The notes: generated by a model not told the origin, from the letters alone. Counted from the stretch's first letter, positions 35,594 to 45,165 are shown. The stretch: DNA of 64,000 nt from Nonomuraea helvata (GCF_039535785.1 NZ_BAAAXV010000011.1:310001-374000); one strand, 5' to 3'. A program made the numbers and translations.

Positions 35594-37594
35594 ATGCGTA
35601 ACGTCCGTATCGGAGTTGACACCGGGGGAACGTTCACCGACGTGGTGGCGGTGGACGAGGAGACCGGCGAGCTCCTCAGCACCAAGACCCCTTCGACGCC
35701 CGCCAACCCGGCGGACGGGTTCGTCGCGGGCATCGCCAAGCTCGGCGCGCTCGACATCGGCTCGATCGTCCACGGCACCACCGTGGCCACGAACCAGCTC
35801 CTCGAAGACCGGATCTCCAACCTCGGGTTCATCACGACCGAGGGGTTCGAGTTCGTCCTGGAGATCGCCAGGCAGAGCGTGCCCGACGGCTACGGCAACT
35901 CCTACTTCTGGGTCAAACCGCCCCGCATCGTTCCCGCGCACCTGGTCAAGACCGTCGGCGGGCGGCTCGACCACCGGGGCGAGGAGGTGTGGCCGTTCGC
36001 GGAGGAGCAGGCCGCCGAGGTGGCCCGCTGGTTCAAGGCCAAGGGCGTCACCGCGATCGGGGTCTGCTTCCTGCACTCCTACGCCAACCCCGAGCACGAG
36101 CGCCGCATGCGCGAGGTGCTCTGGCGCGAGCACCCGGAGGCGGTGATCTCGCTGTCGAGCGACGTGCTGCGCGAATACCGTGAGTACGAGCGCTCGGTCA
36201 CCACCCTCGTGGACGCCGCCGTCAAGCCCGCCATGCGCGGCTACATCGCCAACCTGTCCAACCGTCTCGGCAAGCCGTTCTCGGTCATGAAGTCCAACGG
36301 CGGCATCCTGTCCGCCCGCGAGGTCGTCAACCAGCCGATCGCCACGGTCCTGTCGGGCCCGGCGGCGGGCGCGCTCGGCGCGGCGCTCATCGCCTCCACA
36401 GCGGGGCACGATTCGGTGATCACGCTGGACGGCGGCGGCACCTCGACCGACGTGGCCGTGGTGATCGACGGCGAGCCCTCCGTCACGACCGAGGGGTCCG
36501 TCGGCCGCTACCCGTGCAAGATCCCGATGATCGACATCATCACCGTCGGCGCGGGCGGCGGCTCCATCGCGTGGATCTCGCCCGAGGGCACGCTCAAGGT
36601 CGGCCCCAGATCCGCCGGCGCCGACCCGGGGCCCATCTGCTACGGCAGGGGCGGCACGGAGGTGACGGTCACGGACGCGCACGTGTTCCTCGGCCGGATC
36701 CCGCCCCACCTGCTCGGCGGCGAGATCCCGCTGGACGCCGACGCCGCGCGCGGCGCGATCGAGGCGCTGGCGGACAAGCTCGGCCTCACCCCCGAGCGCA
36801 CGGCGACCGGCATCCTGGAGATCAGCGCGTTCAACCAGAGCAACGCGATCAGGCAGCTCACCGTCAAGCGCGGGCTCGACGTGCGGGACTTCCCCCTGGT
36901 GACCTTCGGCGGCTCCGGGCCGCTGCTGGCGTGCCGGCTGATCGACATCCTCGGCCTGCCGGCCGTCGTCGTCCCGCGCGACCCCGGTAACGTCTCGGCG
37001 TTCGGGCTGCTCACGGTGGACGTCAAGAACGACTACGTCCGTACGTACGTCACCCGCGAGCTCTCGCTCGGCAAGGCGGTCGAGATCTTCCACGACCTGG
37101 AGCATCAGGCGGGCGAGGCCCTCGACCGGGAGGGCTTCGACGACCCGGTCTACCTGCGCAGCGCCGACCTGCGGTATTACGGCCAGGCCTACGAGGTCAG
37201 CGTGCCCGCCCCGGCGGGCGAGATCGACGACGACTGGCAGGCCGAGGTGGTCAACCGCTTCCACGAGGCCCACGAGAAGCTGTACGGGTACGCGTACCGG
37301 GAGGATCCCCGCCACGGCGTCGAATGGGTGAACCTGCGCGTCTCCGGCATCGGCCCCATCACCCGCCCGGCCATCCGGCGCCTGGAGCAGGCCGGCGCGG
37401 GCGCCACCTCGGTACGTCCGGTGCATTTCGACGACACCCGCGACACCCCGATCCATCAGCGCTCCGCGCTCGGCCCCGGCGCCGTGCTCAAGGGCCCGGC
37501 CGTGATCGAGGAGTACGGCTCGACGATCCCCATCCACCCCGGTTTCACCGCGAAGGTGGACCAGTATGGAAATGTGGAGATAAGGCGTGACTGA
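35594..37594 (+). CDS. hyuA: Hydantoinase/oxoprolinase A-type subunit
   Basis: A 666-residue ATPase-like subunit of the HyuA family. The actin-like phosphate loops are VDTGGTFTDVV (residues 8-18), HGTTVATNQLLE (about 61) and TLDGGGTSTDVAVV (about 278). The family includes N-methylhydantoinase A, 5-oxoprolinase, acetone/acetophenone carboxylases and caprolactamase, which all use ATP on an amide or ketone. The ribosome site GAGGAG precedes ATG 35594. It overlaps hyuB by 8 bases. The exact substrate is unknown; a cyclic amide or hydantoin is reasonable. Confidence 0.88.
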   Translation: MRNVRIGVDTGGTFTDVVAVDEETGELLSTKTPSTPANPADGFVAGIAKLGALDIGSIVHGTTVATNQLLEDRISNLGFITTEGFEFVLEIARQSVPDGYGNSYFWVKPPRIVPAHLVKTVGGRLDHRGEEVWPFAEEQAAEVARWFKAKGVTAIGVCFLHSYANPEHERRMREVLWREHPEAVISLSSDVLREYREYERSVTTLVDAAVKPAMRGYIANLSNRLGKPFSVMKSNGGILSAREVVNQPIATVLSGPAAGALGAALIASTAGHDSVITLDGGGTSTDVAVVIDGEPSVTTEGSVGRYPCKIPMIDIITVGAGGGSIAWISPEGTLKVGPRSAGADPGPICYGRGGTEVTVTDAHVFLGRIPPHLLGGEIPLDADAARGAIEALADKLGLTPERTATGILEISAFNQSNAIRQLTVKRGLDVRDFPLVTFGGSGPLLACRLIDILGLPAVVVPRDPGNVSAFGLLTVDVKNDYVRTYVTRELSLGKAVEIFHDLEHQAGEALDREGFDDPVYLRSADLRYYGQAYEVSVPAPAGEIDDDWQAEVVNRFHEAHEKLYGYAYREDPRHGVEWVNLRVSGIGPITRPAIRRLEQAGAGATSVRPVHFDDTRDTPIHQRSALGPGAVLKGPAVIEEYGSTIPIHPGFTAKVDQYGNVEIRRD

Positions 37595-39395
37595 TCCGAT
37601 TCTGGTGGAGATCGTCGAGGGCACGCTGGCGTCCGTCGAGAAAGAGGTCGAGACGGCCATCGCGCGTACGGCCCGCTCGCCGATGATCCGCGACGCGCAC
37701 GACTTCCGCGCGGGCATCCACGACGTACGCCTGCGCAAGCTCACCGGACGCTCCTACAGCGCGCTCGTCCAGCCGGTCGTGCGCGACTTCCCGATCGAGA
37801 CGATGCGGCCCGGCGACGTCTACTTCCACAACGACGTCTACCTCTCCGAGGGCGGCATCGGCCACCTGCCCGACCTGTGCGTGACCGTGCCCGTCTTCCA
37901 CGAGGGCTCCGTGGTCGCGTTCGTGCAGGCGTTCGGCCACCACGACGACATCGGCGGGTCCGTGCCCGGCTCCATGCCCTCGCACGCCAGGTCGGTGTTC
38001 GAGGAGGGCCTGATGGTGCCGCCGATCAAGCTGTGGGACCAGGGCGTGCCGAACGAGGCGGCGCTGCGCATCATGACGCGCAACTCCCGCATGCCCGACT
38101 CGCTCGCGGGCGACCTCGACGCCGAGTGCTCCGCCTGCCTGATGGGGGCGCGCCGGCTGGGCGAGCTGTTCGACCGGTACGGCAGGCAGGCCGTCGAGGA
38201 GTGCTTCGACGCGATCATCGGCGGCACCACCGAGACGTTCCGCAGGGAGCTGCTTGCCAAGATCCCCGAAGGCACGTACGTGTGGGAGGACTACGCCGAG
38301 CACGACGGCGTGGACGAGCCCCGTCTGCACGCCCAGCGCATCACGCTCACCGTCGACCACGCCGCCGACACACCTCTGACCATCGACTTCACCGGCACGT
38401 CGCCGCAGGCCAAGGGGCCGATCAACCACGCGGGCGACTACGCCGACGGCGTCTTCCTGAAGAAGTGGCTGGCTCCGGTCCTGCGCAACCTGGCCGACAC
38501 GCCGGAGCGCATGGCCGAGCTGGACGTCAACGAGGGCGTCGTCCCCCTCATCAAGATGATCTTCCCGGAGAAGGGCACCCTGCTCACCCCGGTCTTCCCG
38601 GCTCCCACGAACGCCCGCACGTTCGTCATCCTGCGCCTGCTCGGCGTGCTCGCCGGCGTGCTGGCCAAGGCCACGGGCGGGCGCATGCCGGCCGACCAGG
38701 AGACCATCCGCTACACCGGCGTGTACGGCACGGACGCCGACGACCAGCCGTACCTGATGCGTGAGGTCCTGGGCGGCGGCTCCGGCGGGCGCTGGTACGC
38801 CGACGGCGAGGACACGATCCACGTCGTGCCCGACTCGCGCAACATCCCGGTGGAGTTCGCCGAGGCGCGCTGGCCGTTCCGGGTGGAGCGGCTGGCACTG
38901 GCCTGCGACTCCGGCGGGCCGGGGATGTTCAGGGGCGGACTGGGCTACGACAAGCACATCAGGATGCTCAGGGACGCCTCGTACATGTCCATCGCCGACC
39001 GCTCGATCCTGTCCTGCTGGGGCGTCAACGGCGGCCTCGCCGGGCGGCCGTTCCGGGTGGAGATCGCGGGCAAGGAGATGGAGGGTCTGGTCGACGACCA
39101 TCCGGTGCAGGCCGGTGAGCTGATCCGCATCCGTACGACCGGGGGCGGAGGCTGGGGCTCCCCGTACGACCGGGACCCCCGGGCGGTGGCGGCCGACGTG
39201 CGGGACGGCAAGGTGTCGATCGCGGGCGCGCTGGGCGACTACGGCGTGGTCCTCGACGGCGACCGCATCGACGAGCAGGCCACCGCCGAGCTCCGCGCCC
39301 GCCTGCGCCCGCCGGCCGACCGCTTCTTCGACCGGGGGCCGGGGTACGCGAAGCTCTCGGGCGGGCGGGCGTTCGCCGAGGTGGACGAGCTGTAG
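37587..39395 (+). CDS. hyuB: Hydantoinase/oxoprolinase B-type subunit
   Basis: A 602-residue HyuB-family subunit, partner of the upstream HyuA. Typical segments are ARSPMIRDAHDFRAGIHD near the N-terminus, PGDVYFHNDVYLSEGGIGHLPD, and the C-terminal GGGGWGSPYDRDP. The GTG start lies inside the end of hyuA, so the two are translationally coupled. HyuB proteins form the second half of ATP-dependent hydantoinase and ketone carboxylase complexes. An oxidoreductase gene follows after 14 bases. Confidence 0.88.
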   Translation: MTDPILVEIVEGTLASVEKEVETAIARTARSPMIRDAHDFRAGIHDVRLRKLTGRSYSALVQPVVRDFPIETMRPGDVYFHNDVYLSEGGIGHLPDLCVTVPVFHEGSVVAFVQAFGHHDDIGGSVPGSMPSHARSVFEEGLMVPPIKLWDQGVPNEAALRIMTRNSRMPDSLAGDLDAECSACLMGARRLGELFDRYGRQAVEECFDAIIGGTTETFRRELLAKIPEGTYVWEDYAEHDGVDEPRLHAQRITLTVDHAADTPLTIDFTGTSPQAKGPINHAGDYADGVFLKKWLAPVLRNLADTPERMAELDVNEGVVPLIKMIFPEKGTLLTPVFPAPTNARTFVILRLLGVLAGVLAKATGGRMPADQETIRYTGVYGTDADDQPYLMREVLGGGSGGRWYADGEDTIHVVPDSRNIPVEFAEARWPFRVERLALACDSGGPGMFRGGLGYDKHIRMLRDASYMSIADRSILSCWGVNGGLAGRPFRVEIAGKEMEGLVDDHPVQAGELIRIRTTGGGGWGSPYDRDPRAVAADVRDGKVSIAGALGDYGVVLDGDRIDEQATAELRARLRPPADRFFDRGPGYAKLSGGRAFAEVDEL

Positions 39396-39409
39396 AAGGA
39401 GTCCGGACC

Positions 39410-40294
39410 GTGCGTATCGTCCTCGCTGGGCTGGCCACCAGCCATCCGTACACCGATGCCCGCACCCTGACCCGCCACGGCGAGCTGGTGGTGTGGGAGC
39501 CGGATCCCGAGCGGCTGCGGCGCTTCACCGACGAGCACCCGGCGGCGAAGGTGGCCGGCAGCCTCGCCGAGGCGCTGGCCACCGGGCCCGACGGCGTGGT
39601 GCTGACCGTGCCCAACCCGCAGGTGCCCGAGGCCCTGGCGCGGGTGCTGGAGACCGGCGTGGCCTGCTTCGTGAACAAACCGGCCGCCGCCAGCAGGGCC
39701 CAGCTCGACGCGCTCGACCGGCTGGCGATCCACGAGCGGGTGCTGTCGGGGTCGGTGCTGAGGTTCGCTCCCGCGTTCGCCGGGACCCGGATCGATCCCG
39801 GCGAGGTGCTGGCGGTGCGGGCCACCGTACGGCACGACGTGGGGCTGTGGGCGGACGGCTACAACGCCTGGCAGGACACCCCGGGCGAGGGCGGCGGGAC
39901 CATGGTGACCATGGGCGTCCACGGCGTGGAGCTGCTGGTCGCCCTGCTCGGGCCGGACGTGCGGCTGGTGGGCGCCGCCGGGGCCAAGCGGCACTACCAG
40001 GGCCTGCGCTCCGAGGACACCGGCGTGATGGCGCTGCGGTGGGGGAGCGGCGTCACCGGGACGGTCGAGATCCTCGGCGTCTCCGAGGGCGAGTCCTACG
40101 CCGTCACCGTGCACCGACGCGACGGCTCCGACACGATCGTGATCGAGAGCGGCGACGACCCGCTCAAGGGGCTCGGGTACGAGGGGACCATCGACGCGTT
40201 CCTCTCCATGGTGCGCGGCGCGCCCAGCCCGGTGCCCTGGGAGCAGACGAGGGCCATCCTCGAGGTGCTGGTGGCCGCCCGCGAGGTCGCCTGA
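39410..40294 (+). CDS. Gfo/Idh/MocA family oxidoreductase
   Basis: A 294-residue NAD(P)-dependent oxidoreductase. The N-terminal Rossmann part starts RIVLAGLATSHPYTDARTL. The catalytic-type lysine is in CFVNKPAAASRAQL (about residue 90; EKP in typical members). The C-terminal half is the substrate domain, with MGVHGVELLVALLG. GGAG precedes GTG 39410. It lies 14 bases after hyuB, so it may share that transcript, but function connects it equally to the sugar-type genes that follow. The first Rossmann glycines are unusual (LAGLATSH), so cofactor use should be treated with care. Confidence 0.8.
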   Translation: MRIVLAGLATSHPYTDARTLTRHGELVVWEPDPERLRRFTDEHPAAKVAGSLAEALATGPDGVVLTVPNPQVPEALARVLETGVACFVNKPAAASRAQLDALDRLAIHERVLSGSVLRFAPAFAGTRIDPGEVLAVRATVRHDVGLWADGYNAWQDTPGEGGGTMVTMGVHGVELLVALLGPDVRLVGAAGAKRHYQGLRSEDTGVMALRWGSGVTGTVEILGVSEGESYAVTVHRRDGSDTIVIESGDDPLKGLGYEGTIDAFLSMVRGAPSPVPWEQTRAILEVLVAAREVA

Positions 40295-40312
40295 CGCACT
40301 TGCGCGTACCCG

Positions 40313-40353
40313 TTGACAGCCGAAGTCTGCGCCAGTTACGGTCTGGACCGTAA
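40313..40353 (+). promoter_or_regulatory. Promoter with regulon palindrome (site A)
   Basis: TTGACA (40313-40318), an 18-base spacer and TACGGT (40337-40342) form a promoter. The perfect palindrome TTACGGTC-TG-GACCGTAA at 40336-40353 covers the -10 box. The same promoter/operator layout recurs at 45.2, 59.3 and 61.3 kb. A protein bound here would block RNA polymerase. Confidence 0.75.
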
Positions 40354-40377
40354 ATGACAGACGGAGGAGATACGCGC

Positions 40378-41385
40378 GTGCGCACGACAGCGGAACTCGA
40401 GGAGCGCCTTGCGCGGCCCAGCCCCGGGCTCGTGGACGATCTGGGCAGGCTCGACGGCGACATCCTGATCCTGGGCGCCGGCGGCAAGCTGGGGCCGAGC
40501 CTGGTGCGGCTGGCGCTCAACGCCACCGGCGGCAACCGGCGGATCATCGCCGTCTCGCGCTTCTCCGAGCCGGGGCTCGCCGAGTCGCTGGCCGAGGACG
40601 GCGCGACGGTGGTCCCCGCCGACGTGGCCGACGAGCGGGCGCTGCGGGACCTGCCGGACGCGCCGAACGTCGTCTTCCTGGTCGGCGCCAAGTTCGGCAC
40701 GCAGGGGCGCGAGCACGCCACCTGGTTCACCAACGCGTACCTGCCCGGACGGGTCGCCGACCGGTTCAGGGGCAGCAGGATCGCCGCCCTGTCCACCGGG
40801 AACGTCTACCCTCTCGTCCCCGTCGCCGGCGCCGGCAGCACGGAGGACTCTCCGGTCGGGCCCGTGGGCGACTACGCCATGAGCTGCCTGGGCCGCGAGC
40901 GCGTGCTGACCCACTTCTCCGAGACGCACGGCACGCCGATGTCGCTGATCCGCCTCAACTACGCGGTCGAGCTGCGCTACGGCGTGCTCGTCGACCTGGC
41001 GCAGAAGGTGCTCGCGGGAGAGCCCGTCGACCTCGCGACAGGGCACGTGAACGTGGTCTGGCAGGGCTACGCCAACGAGGTGACGCTCCGGTCGCTGGCG
41101 CTGGCCGCCACGCCCCCGTACGTCCTCAACGTGACCGGCCCCGAGCTGCTCTCCGTGCGCCAGATCGCCGAGGCCCTCGGCGCGGCGCTGGGCAAGGAGC
41201 CGGTGTTCACCGGCGAGGAGGCGCCGACCGCGCTGCTGTCGAACGCGGGGCGCTGCCACCGCCTGTTCGGCTACCCGGAGCTCACGCCCGCCGAGCTCGT
41301 CGAGCACACGGCGCGCTGGGTGGCGGACGGCGGGCCGCTGCTCGGCAGACCCACCAAGTTCGAACGGCGCGACGGCCGCTTCTGA
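40378..41385 (+). CDS. NAD-dependent epimerase/dehydratase-like protein
   Basis: A 335-residue extended short-chain dehydrogenase-like protein with the nucleotide loop ILGAGGKLGPSLVRLAL (about residue 30). The usual catalytic YxxxK is not conserved: the expected position reads DYAMSCLGRE (Tyr then Cys in place of Lys), so it may bind NAD without classic epimerase chemistry. GTG 40378 has GGAGGAG 8 bases upstream; ATG 40354 abuts the operator and is less likely. It is first in an operon with a DapA-like gene under site A. Confidence 0.78.
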   Translation: MRTTAELEERLARPSPGLVDDLGRLDGDILILGAGGKLGPSLVRLALNATGGNRRIIAVSRFSEPGLAESLAEDGATVVPADVADERALRDLPDAPNVVFLVGAKFGTQGREHATWFTNAYLPGRVADRFRGSRIAALSTGNVYPLVPVAGAGSTEDSPVGPVGDYAMSCLGRERVLTHFSETHGTPMSLIRLNYAVELRYGVLVDLAQKVLAGEPVDLATGHVNVVWQGYANEVTLRSLALAATPPYVLNVTGPELLSVRQIAEALGAALGKEPVFTGEEAPTALLSNAGRCHRLFGYPELTPAELVEHTARWVADGGPLLGRPTKFERRDGRF

Positions 41386-41417
41386 CCCGCTCACCCACGA
41401 CCGAAGGGGGACCTCAC

Positions 41418-42473
41418 GTGCTCAGCACGGCTCCAGAGGCGCAGACGTCCGTGCGCGATCTGTTCAGGCGCGGCCTGGTGATCCCGGCGCACCCGCTCGC
41501 GCTCACCGAGGACAGGAAGCTGGACGAGCGCCGCCAGCGGGCGCTGACCCGTTACTACGTCGAGGCGGGCGCGGGCGGGCTGGCGGTGGGCGTCCACACG
41601 ACGCAGTTCGCCATCCACGGCACCGGCCTGCTGCCGCCCGTGCTCGAGCTGGCCGCGAGCACCGCCGGGGAGTTCGACCGCGAGGTGGTGCTGGTGGCCG
41701 GGGCGACCGGGCCCACGTCCCAGGCGGTGGCGGAGGCGGAGCTCGCCAGGTCGCTCGGCTATCACATGGTGCTGCTCAGCCCGTACCGGGAGCTCGACGA
41801 GAACGGGCTGATCGAGCGGGCCAGGGCGGTGGGGGAAGTGCTGCCGGTGATCGGCTTCTACCTGCAGCCGGCGGTGGGCGGCCGCCCCTTGTCCCGAAAT
41901 TTCTGGACACGTCTGGCCGCCGTGGAGTCCGTGGTGGGCATCAAGGTCGCCCCCTTCGACCGGTACCGCACGCTGGACGTCCTGCACGGCGTCGTACGCG
42001 CGGGGCGGGCCGGGGAGGTGGCCCTCTACACCGGCAACGACGACCACATCCTGGCCGACCTCATCACCACCCACCGGGTGGTGGTGGACGGGCGCGAGGT
42101 GGACGTCGAGTTCGTCGGCGGGCTGCTCGGACAGTGGGCGGTGTGGGTGAGGCGGGCCGTGGAGCTGCTGGAGCAGGCCAAGCTCGCCCGGGGCGGGGAG
42201 GACTCGGCGGTACGGCGGCTGCTCACGCTGGACGGCCACCTGACCGACGCCAACGCGGCCATCTTCGACTCGGCCAACGGGTTCCACGGGTGCATCCCGG
42301 GGATCCACGAGGTGCTGCGCCGCCAGGGGTTGCTGGCGGGGCGCTGGTGCCTCGACCCCGGCGAGGAGTTGTCCCCGGGGCAGCTCGACGAGATCGACCG
42401 GATCTGGGGCGCCTACCCGTGGCTCCGGGACGACGACTTCGTCGCCGCCGGGCTCGACCGCTGGCTCTCCTGA
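41418..42473 (+). CDS. Dihydrodipicolinate synthase family protein (DapA-like aldolase/dehydratase)
   Basis: A 351-residue TIM-barrel protein. The Schiff-base lysine is in VVGIKVAPFDRYRT (about residue 176), and the N-terminal part has VIPAHPLALTEDRKLDERRQRAL and AGAGGLAVGVHTTQF as in DapA relatives. It is longer than DapA (about 295 residues) by C-terminal helices. GTG 41418 follows GAAGGGGG. A true lysine-biosynthesis role is unlikely in this catabolic context; cleavage or dehydration of a 2-keto-3-deoxy acid is inferred. A second DapA-like gene lies at 48.2 kb. Confidence 0.8.
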   Translation: MLSTAPEAQTSVRDLFRRGLVIPAHPLALTEDRKLDERRQRALTRYYVEAGAGGLAVGVHTTQFAIHGTGLLPPVLELAASTAGEFDREVVLVAGATGPTSQAVAEAELARSLGYHMVLLSPYRELDENGLIERARAVGEVLPVIGFYLQPAVGGRPLSRNFWTRLAAVESVVGIKVAPFDRYRTLDVLHGVVRAGRAGEVALYTGNDDHILADLITTHRVVVDGREVDVEFVGGLLGQWAVWVRRAVELLEQAKLARGGEDSAVRRLLTLDGHLTDANAAIFDSANGFHGCIPGIHEVLRRQGLLAGRWCLDPGEELSPGQLDEIDRIWGAYPWLRDDDFVAAGLDRWLS

Positions 42474-42700
42474 CCTCATGCCTGCCCGCCCCGTGCCCGC
42501 GATCCTCGTTTCTGGGACGCCACCGGCCGCGTGGCGCGCGCCCGTCCCTGCACGTGGGGGCGCGTTGCGCCGCTCGCCGTACCGGCGCCGGGTGCGACGG
42601 GCGCAACCTCGGCGAGTGGCGGTGGCGTGGTGAAGACGTCGGACGGGCGGGCGATGCCGTGGTGAGGCGTGCGGTTCCGGCCGGCCCGTTGGATGGTGTG

Positions 42701-42719
42701 CTCCGGAAAAGGGCCGGAG
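42701..42719. terminator. Hairpin between convergent genes
   Basis: CTCCGG (42701-42706) pairs with CCGGAG (42714-42719), loop of 7. It lies 8 bases past the end of the convergent regulator gene. No U tract follows. The rest of 42474-42727 shows nothing I can support. Confidence 0.4.
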
Positions 42720-42727
42720 AGCCCCGG

Positions 42728-43933
42728 TCAGAGGGCGAGGCGGTAGAGGGTCAGGGGGCGGCCGCTGGAGCCGCTGGTGAGGTTGCCCGTGCGTTCGGCC
42801 AGCCCCGCCAGCTCCAGCCGGTGGAGCATGCGCCGGGCCGTGCGTTGCTGGACGCCCAGCCGGTCGGCGATCTCGCGGGTCGTCAGCGGCTCCTCCCCGG
42901 CCGCCGCCCGCGCCTCCAGGAGCTTCTCCAGGGTGGACACCGACAGGCCGACGCGCCGGGCGATGACCGACAGGTTCTGCGCGCCCGCCGGGGCCGAGGT
43001 GACCGACTCCAGGACGATGTCCGTGTCCGCCCGCAGCGACAGGACCGCGGCCACCTCGCCGATCCTGCGGGCCCTGGCCAGGGCGCGGCGGGCCAGGCTC
43101 TCGGCCTCCGCCGCGCTGCGCCCCAGGCCGAAACCGACCCGGACCGCGTCGTTCTGGGCGGCCAGCCGCCCCAGCATGGGCAGCCCCGTGAAGCCGCCCG
43201 TGGCGTCGTGCAGCGGGCCGCGGGTCGTCACCAGCAGGTGCGTGCCGCCGCGGAAGGCGGCCAGGGTGCCGCCGAGCGCCGTGGCCTCGCGCAGCAGGCC
43301 CTCCTCGTTGGCCACCTCGATCAGACCGAGCGCGATCTGGGCGTCCTCCTGCGCCTGCCCCTCGGCGGTCAGCATGAGCTGGCGCAGCGCCACCCGTACC
43401 GAATGGACCGACGGGACCAGGCGCAGCACGTGCAGCTCGTCGCGGAGGGCCTCGTGCACGGAGCTCAGGCAGGTGATCACCGCGTGCGCGGGGCCCTTGC
43501 GGTGGAAGGCGATGGCTTTCTTGGAGGTCATCTCCGGCCGGTACGGGAGCGTGCGCAGCTCGGCGGTCGGCAGCCCGGCCTCGGCGAACGTGGTGTTGAC
43601 GTCGGCGGCCGACAGCGTGTCGATCGACAGCCGGGTGACGTCCTGGCCCTCGTGCTGCAGGCGTACCAGGGCGCTGAGCAGCGTCGCGCCGGAGTAGTCG
43701 ACGAACGCGGCCGGGCGGGTGAGCGCCTCGGCGTCGCGGGAGAGCATGTAGGGCACTATGCCGGTGAACAGCCACCCCTCGACGGCGGAGGCGTGCGCCT
43801 CGACGATCGCGGGCGCCTGCGACTCGTGGTCGTAGTCGAGGCGCAGCGTGCTGACGCCGGGCTGCTCCTCGCAGACGGCCGCGACGTCGTCGACCAGGTC
43901 ATGCGGTCCGACGACCCCGATGACGATTCCCAC
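42728..43933 (-). CDS. Winged-helix regulator with GGDEF-like domain; probable regulator of the palindrome regulon
   Basis: A 401-residue protein in three parts. Residues 1-200 are a sensor-like alpha/beta region. Residues 205-305 look like a degenerate GGDEF-type fold (VRVGFGLGRSAAEAESLARRAL). The C-terminal 95 residues hold helix-turn-helix segments (LSVIARRVGLSVSTLEKLLE and LTTREIADRLGVQQRTARRMLHRLE). GTG 43933 is preferred because AGGGAGG sits 5 bases upstream; ATG 43954 would run into the operator. Palindrome site B lies directly upstream, which suggests autoregulation. Repressor or activator role is not shown, although -10 overlap at other sites favours repression. Confidence 0.75.
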   Translation of the reverse strand: MGIVIGVVGPHDLVDDVAAVCEEQPGVSTLRLDYDHESQAPAIVEAHASAVEGWLFTGIVPYMLSRDAEALTRPAAFVDYSGATLLSALVRLQHEGQDVTRLSIDTLSAADVNTTFAEAGLPTAELRTLPYRPEMTSKKAIAFHRKGPAHAVITCLSSVHEALRDELHVLRLVPSVHSVRVALRQLMLTAEGQAQEDAQIALGLIEVANEEGLLREATALGGTLAAFRGGTHLLVTTRGPLHDATGGFTGLPMLGRLAAQNDAVRVGFGLGRSAAEAESLARRALARARRIGEVAAVLSLRADTDIVLESVTSAPAGAQNLSVIARRVGLSVSTLEKLLEARAAAGEEPLTTREIADRLGVQQRTARRMLHRLELAGLAERTGNLTSGSSGRPLTLYRLAL

Positions 43934-43953
43934 CCACGCCTCCCTCTCGCTCA

Positions 43954-43971
43954 TTTCGGTCAAGACCGCAA
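43954..43971. promoter_or_regulatory. Regulon palindrome (site B) in the divergent region
   Basis: TTTCGGTC-AA-GACCGCAA, 14 of 16 arm positions symmetric. It lies between the regulator gene (start 43933, minus) and the aminotransferase gene (start 43994, plus), and so can serve both. Confidence 0.7.
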
Positions 43972-43993
43972 CTATAACTTGTGAGGTGCCCCC

Positions 43994-45145
43994 GTGAAGT
44001 TCCCGTCCATGGCAGAGGCGGACGGCCGCACACTCGGCGACGAGGAGGTGGCCGCCGCCGAACGGGTGATCCGCTCCGGCATGCTCAACTCCGTCTGGGG
44101 GACCGAGGCGCGGGCGCTGGAGCGCGAGATCGCCCGCGTGTACGGCACCCGCCACGCGGTCGCCTGCAGCTCCGGCACCGCGGCCCTCCATCTGTCGGTC
44201 GTCGCGGCCGCGCCGGACCCCGGGGACGAGATCATCACGACACCGATCACGGACTTCGGGACCGTGGCCCCCATCTTGGCGCAGAACGCGGTTCCTGTCT
44301 TCGCGGACGTGGATCCATCGGACGGCAATCTCGATCCGGACTCGGTGGCCGGGCTCATCGGCCCCCGTACGAAGGCGATCATGGCGGTCCACCTGTTCGG
44401 CGCGCCCGCCAGGGTCGCCGAGCTGCGCGCGCTCGCCGACGAGCACGGCCTGACGCTGATCGAGGACTGCGCCCAGGCCTGGCTGACCGGGCTCCCGGAC
44501 GGCCGGCTCGCGGGGACGGCGGGTCAGGTGGGCTGCCTCAGCCTGCAGCAGTGGAAGCACATCACCTGCGGCGACGGCGGCGTGGCGATCACCGGCGACG
44601 ACGAGCTGGCCAGGCGGATGCGGCTGTTCTCGGACAAGGGCTGGGACCGCGCGGCCGGGCGGTCGCACGCCGCCTTCGGGCTCAACTACCGCATGACCGA
44701 GCTCCAGGCGGCCGTGGCGCGGGCCCAGCTCGCCAAGCTGCCCGGCGTGGTCGCCGCCCGCCGCCGCACCGCTGTACAGCTGCTGGACGCACTGAAGGGC
44801 CTCCCCGGGGTACGGCTGCCGCGCCCCGAGGGCCACGCCTGGTGGCTCTTCCCGGTCGTGTGCCCGGACGGGGACGCGCCCGAGCTGGCCGCGCACCTGG
44901 CGGCGGCCGGGATCCCCGCGCGGGCCGGATACCTCGCCGAGCCGCTGAACAGGGCGCCCGTGTGGGGCGCGGCCATCTACGGTGCCTCCCGCTACCCGCT
45001 CGACGGCTACCGGCCGAACCCCTGCCCGCGGGCCGAGCGCATGGTGGACCGTACGCTGCTGGTGATCGACTGGAACGAGAACTACACGTCCGAGCACGTC
45101 GAGCTGATCGCCGCCGAAATGACGAAATTTCGGGCTCGACCGTAG
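43994..45145 (+). CDS. DegT/DnrJ/EryC1/StrS family aminotransferase (first copy)
   Basis: A 383-residue PLP-dependent enzyme of fold type I. The PLP lysine is in SLQQWKHITCGDGG (about residue 189), phosphate contacts are in CSSGTAALHLSV, and Asp in IEDCAQAW. The C-terminal part has FGLNYRMTELQAAVARAQL. The family transfers amino groups to keto sugars or cyclitols. GTG 43994 follows GTGAGG. It is controlled from site B, with a second weaker palindrome at its 3' end (45128-45145). It shares little beyond family motifs with the second DegT gene at 62.8 kb. Confidence 0.87.
   Translation: MKFPSMAEADGRTLGDEEVAAAERVIRSGMLNSVWGTEARALEREIARVYGTRHAVACSSGTAALHLSVVAAAPDPGDEIITTPITDFGTVAPILAQNAVPVFADVDPSDGNLDPDSVAGLIGPRTKAIMAVHLFGAPARVAELRALADEHGLTLIEDCAQAWLTGLPDGRLAGTAGQVGCLSLQQWKHITCGDGGVAITGDDELARRMRLFSDKGWDRAAGRSHAAFGLNYRMTELQAAVARAQLAKLPGVVAARRRTAVQLLDALKGLPGVRLPRPEGHAWWLFPVVCPDGDAPELAAHLAAAGIPARAGYLAEPLNRAPVWGAAIYGASRYPLDGYRPNPCPRAERMVDRTLLVIDWNENYTSEHVELIAAEMTKFRARP
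45128..45145. promoter_or_regulatory. Weak regulon palindrome (site G) at the end of the aminotransferase gene
   Basis: TTTCGGGC-TC-GACCGTAG ends exactly with the TAG stop. It is less symmetric than the other sites and lies 66 bases before site C, close to six helical turns. It may be an auxiliary site for looping, or chance. Confidence 0.35.
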
Positions 45146-45165
45146 TTACGTTCATGTATCAAGCA

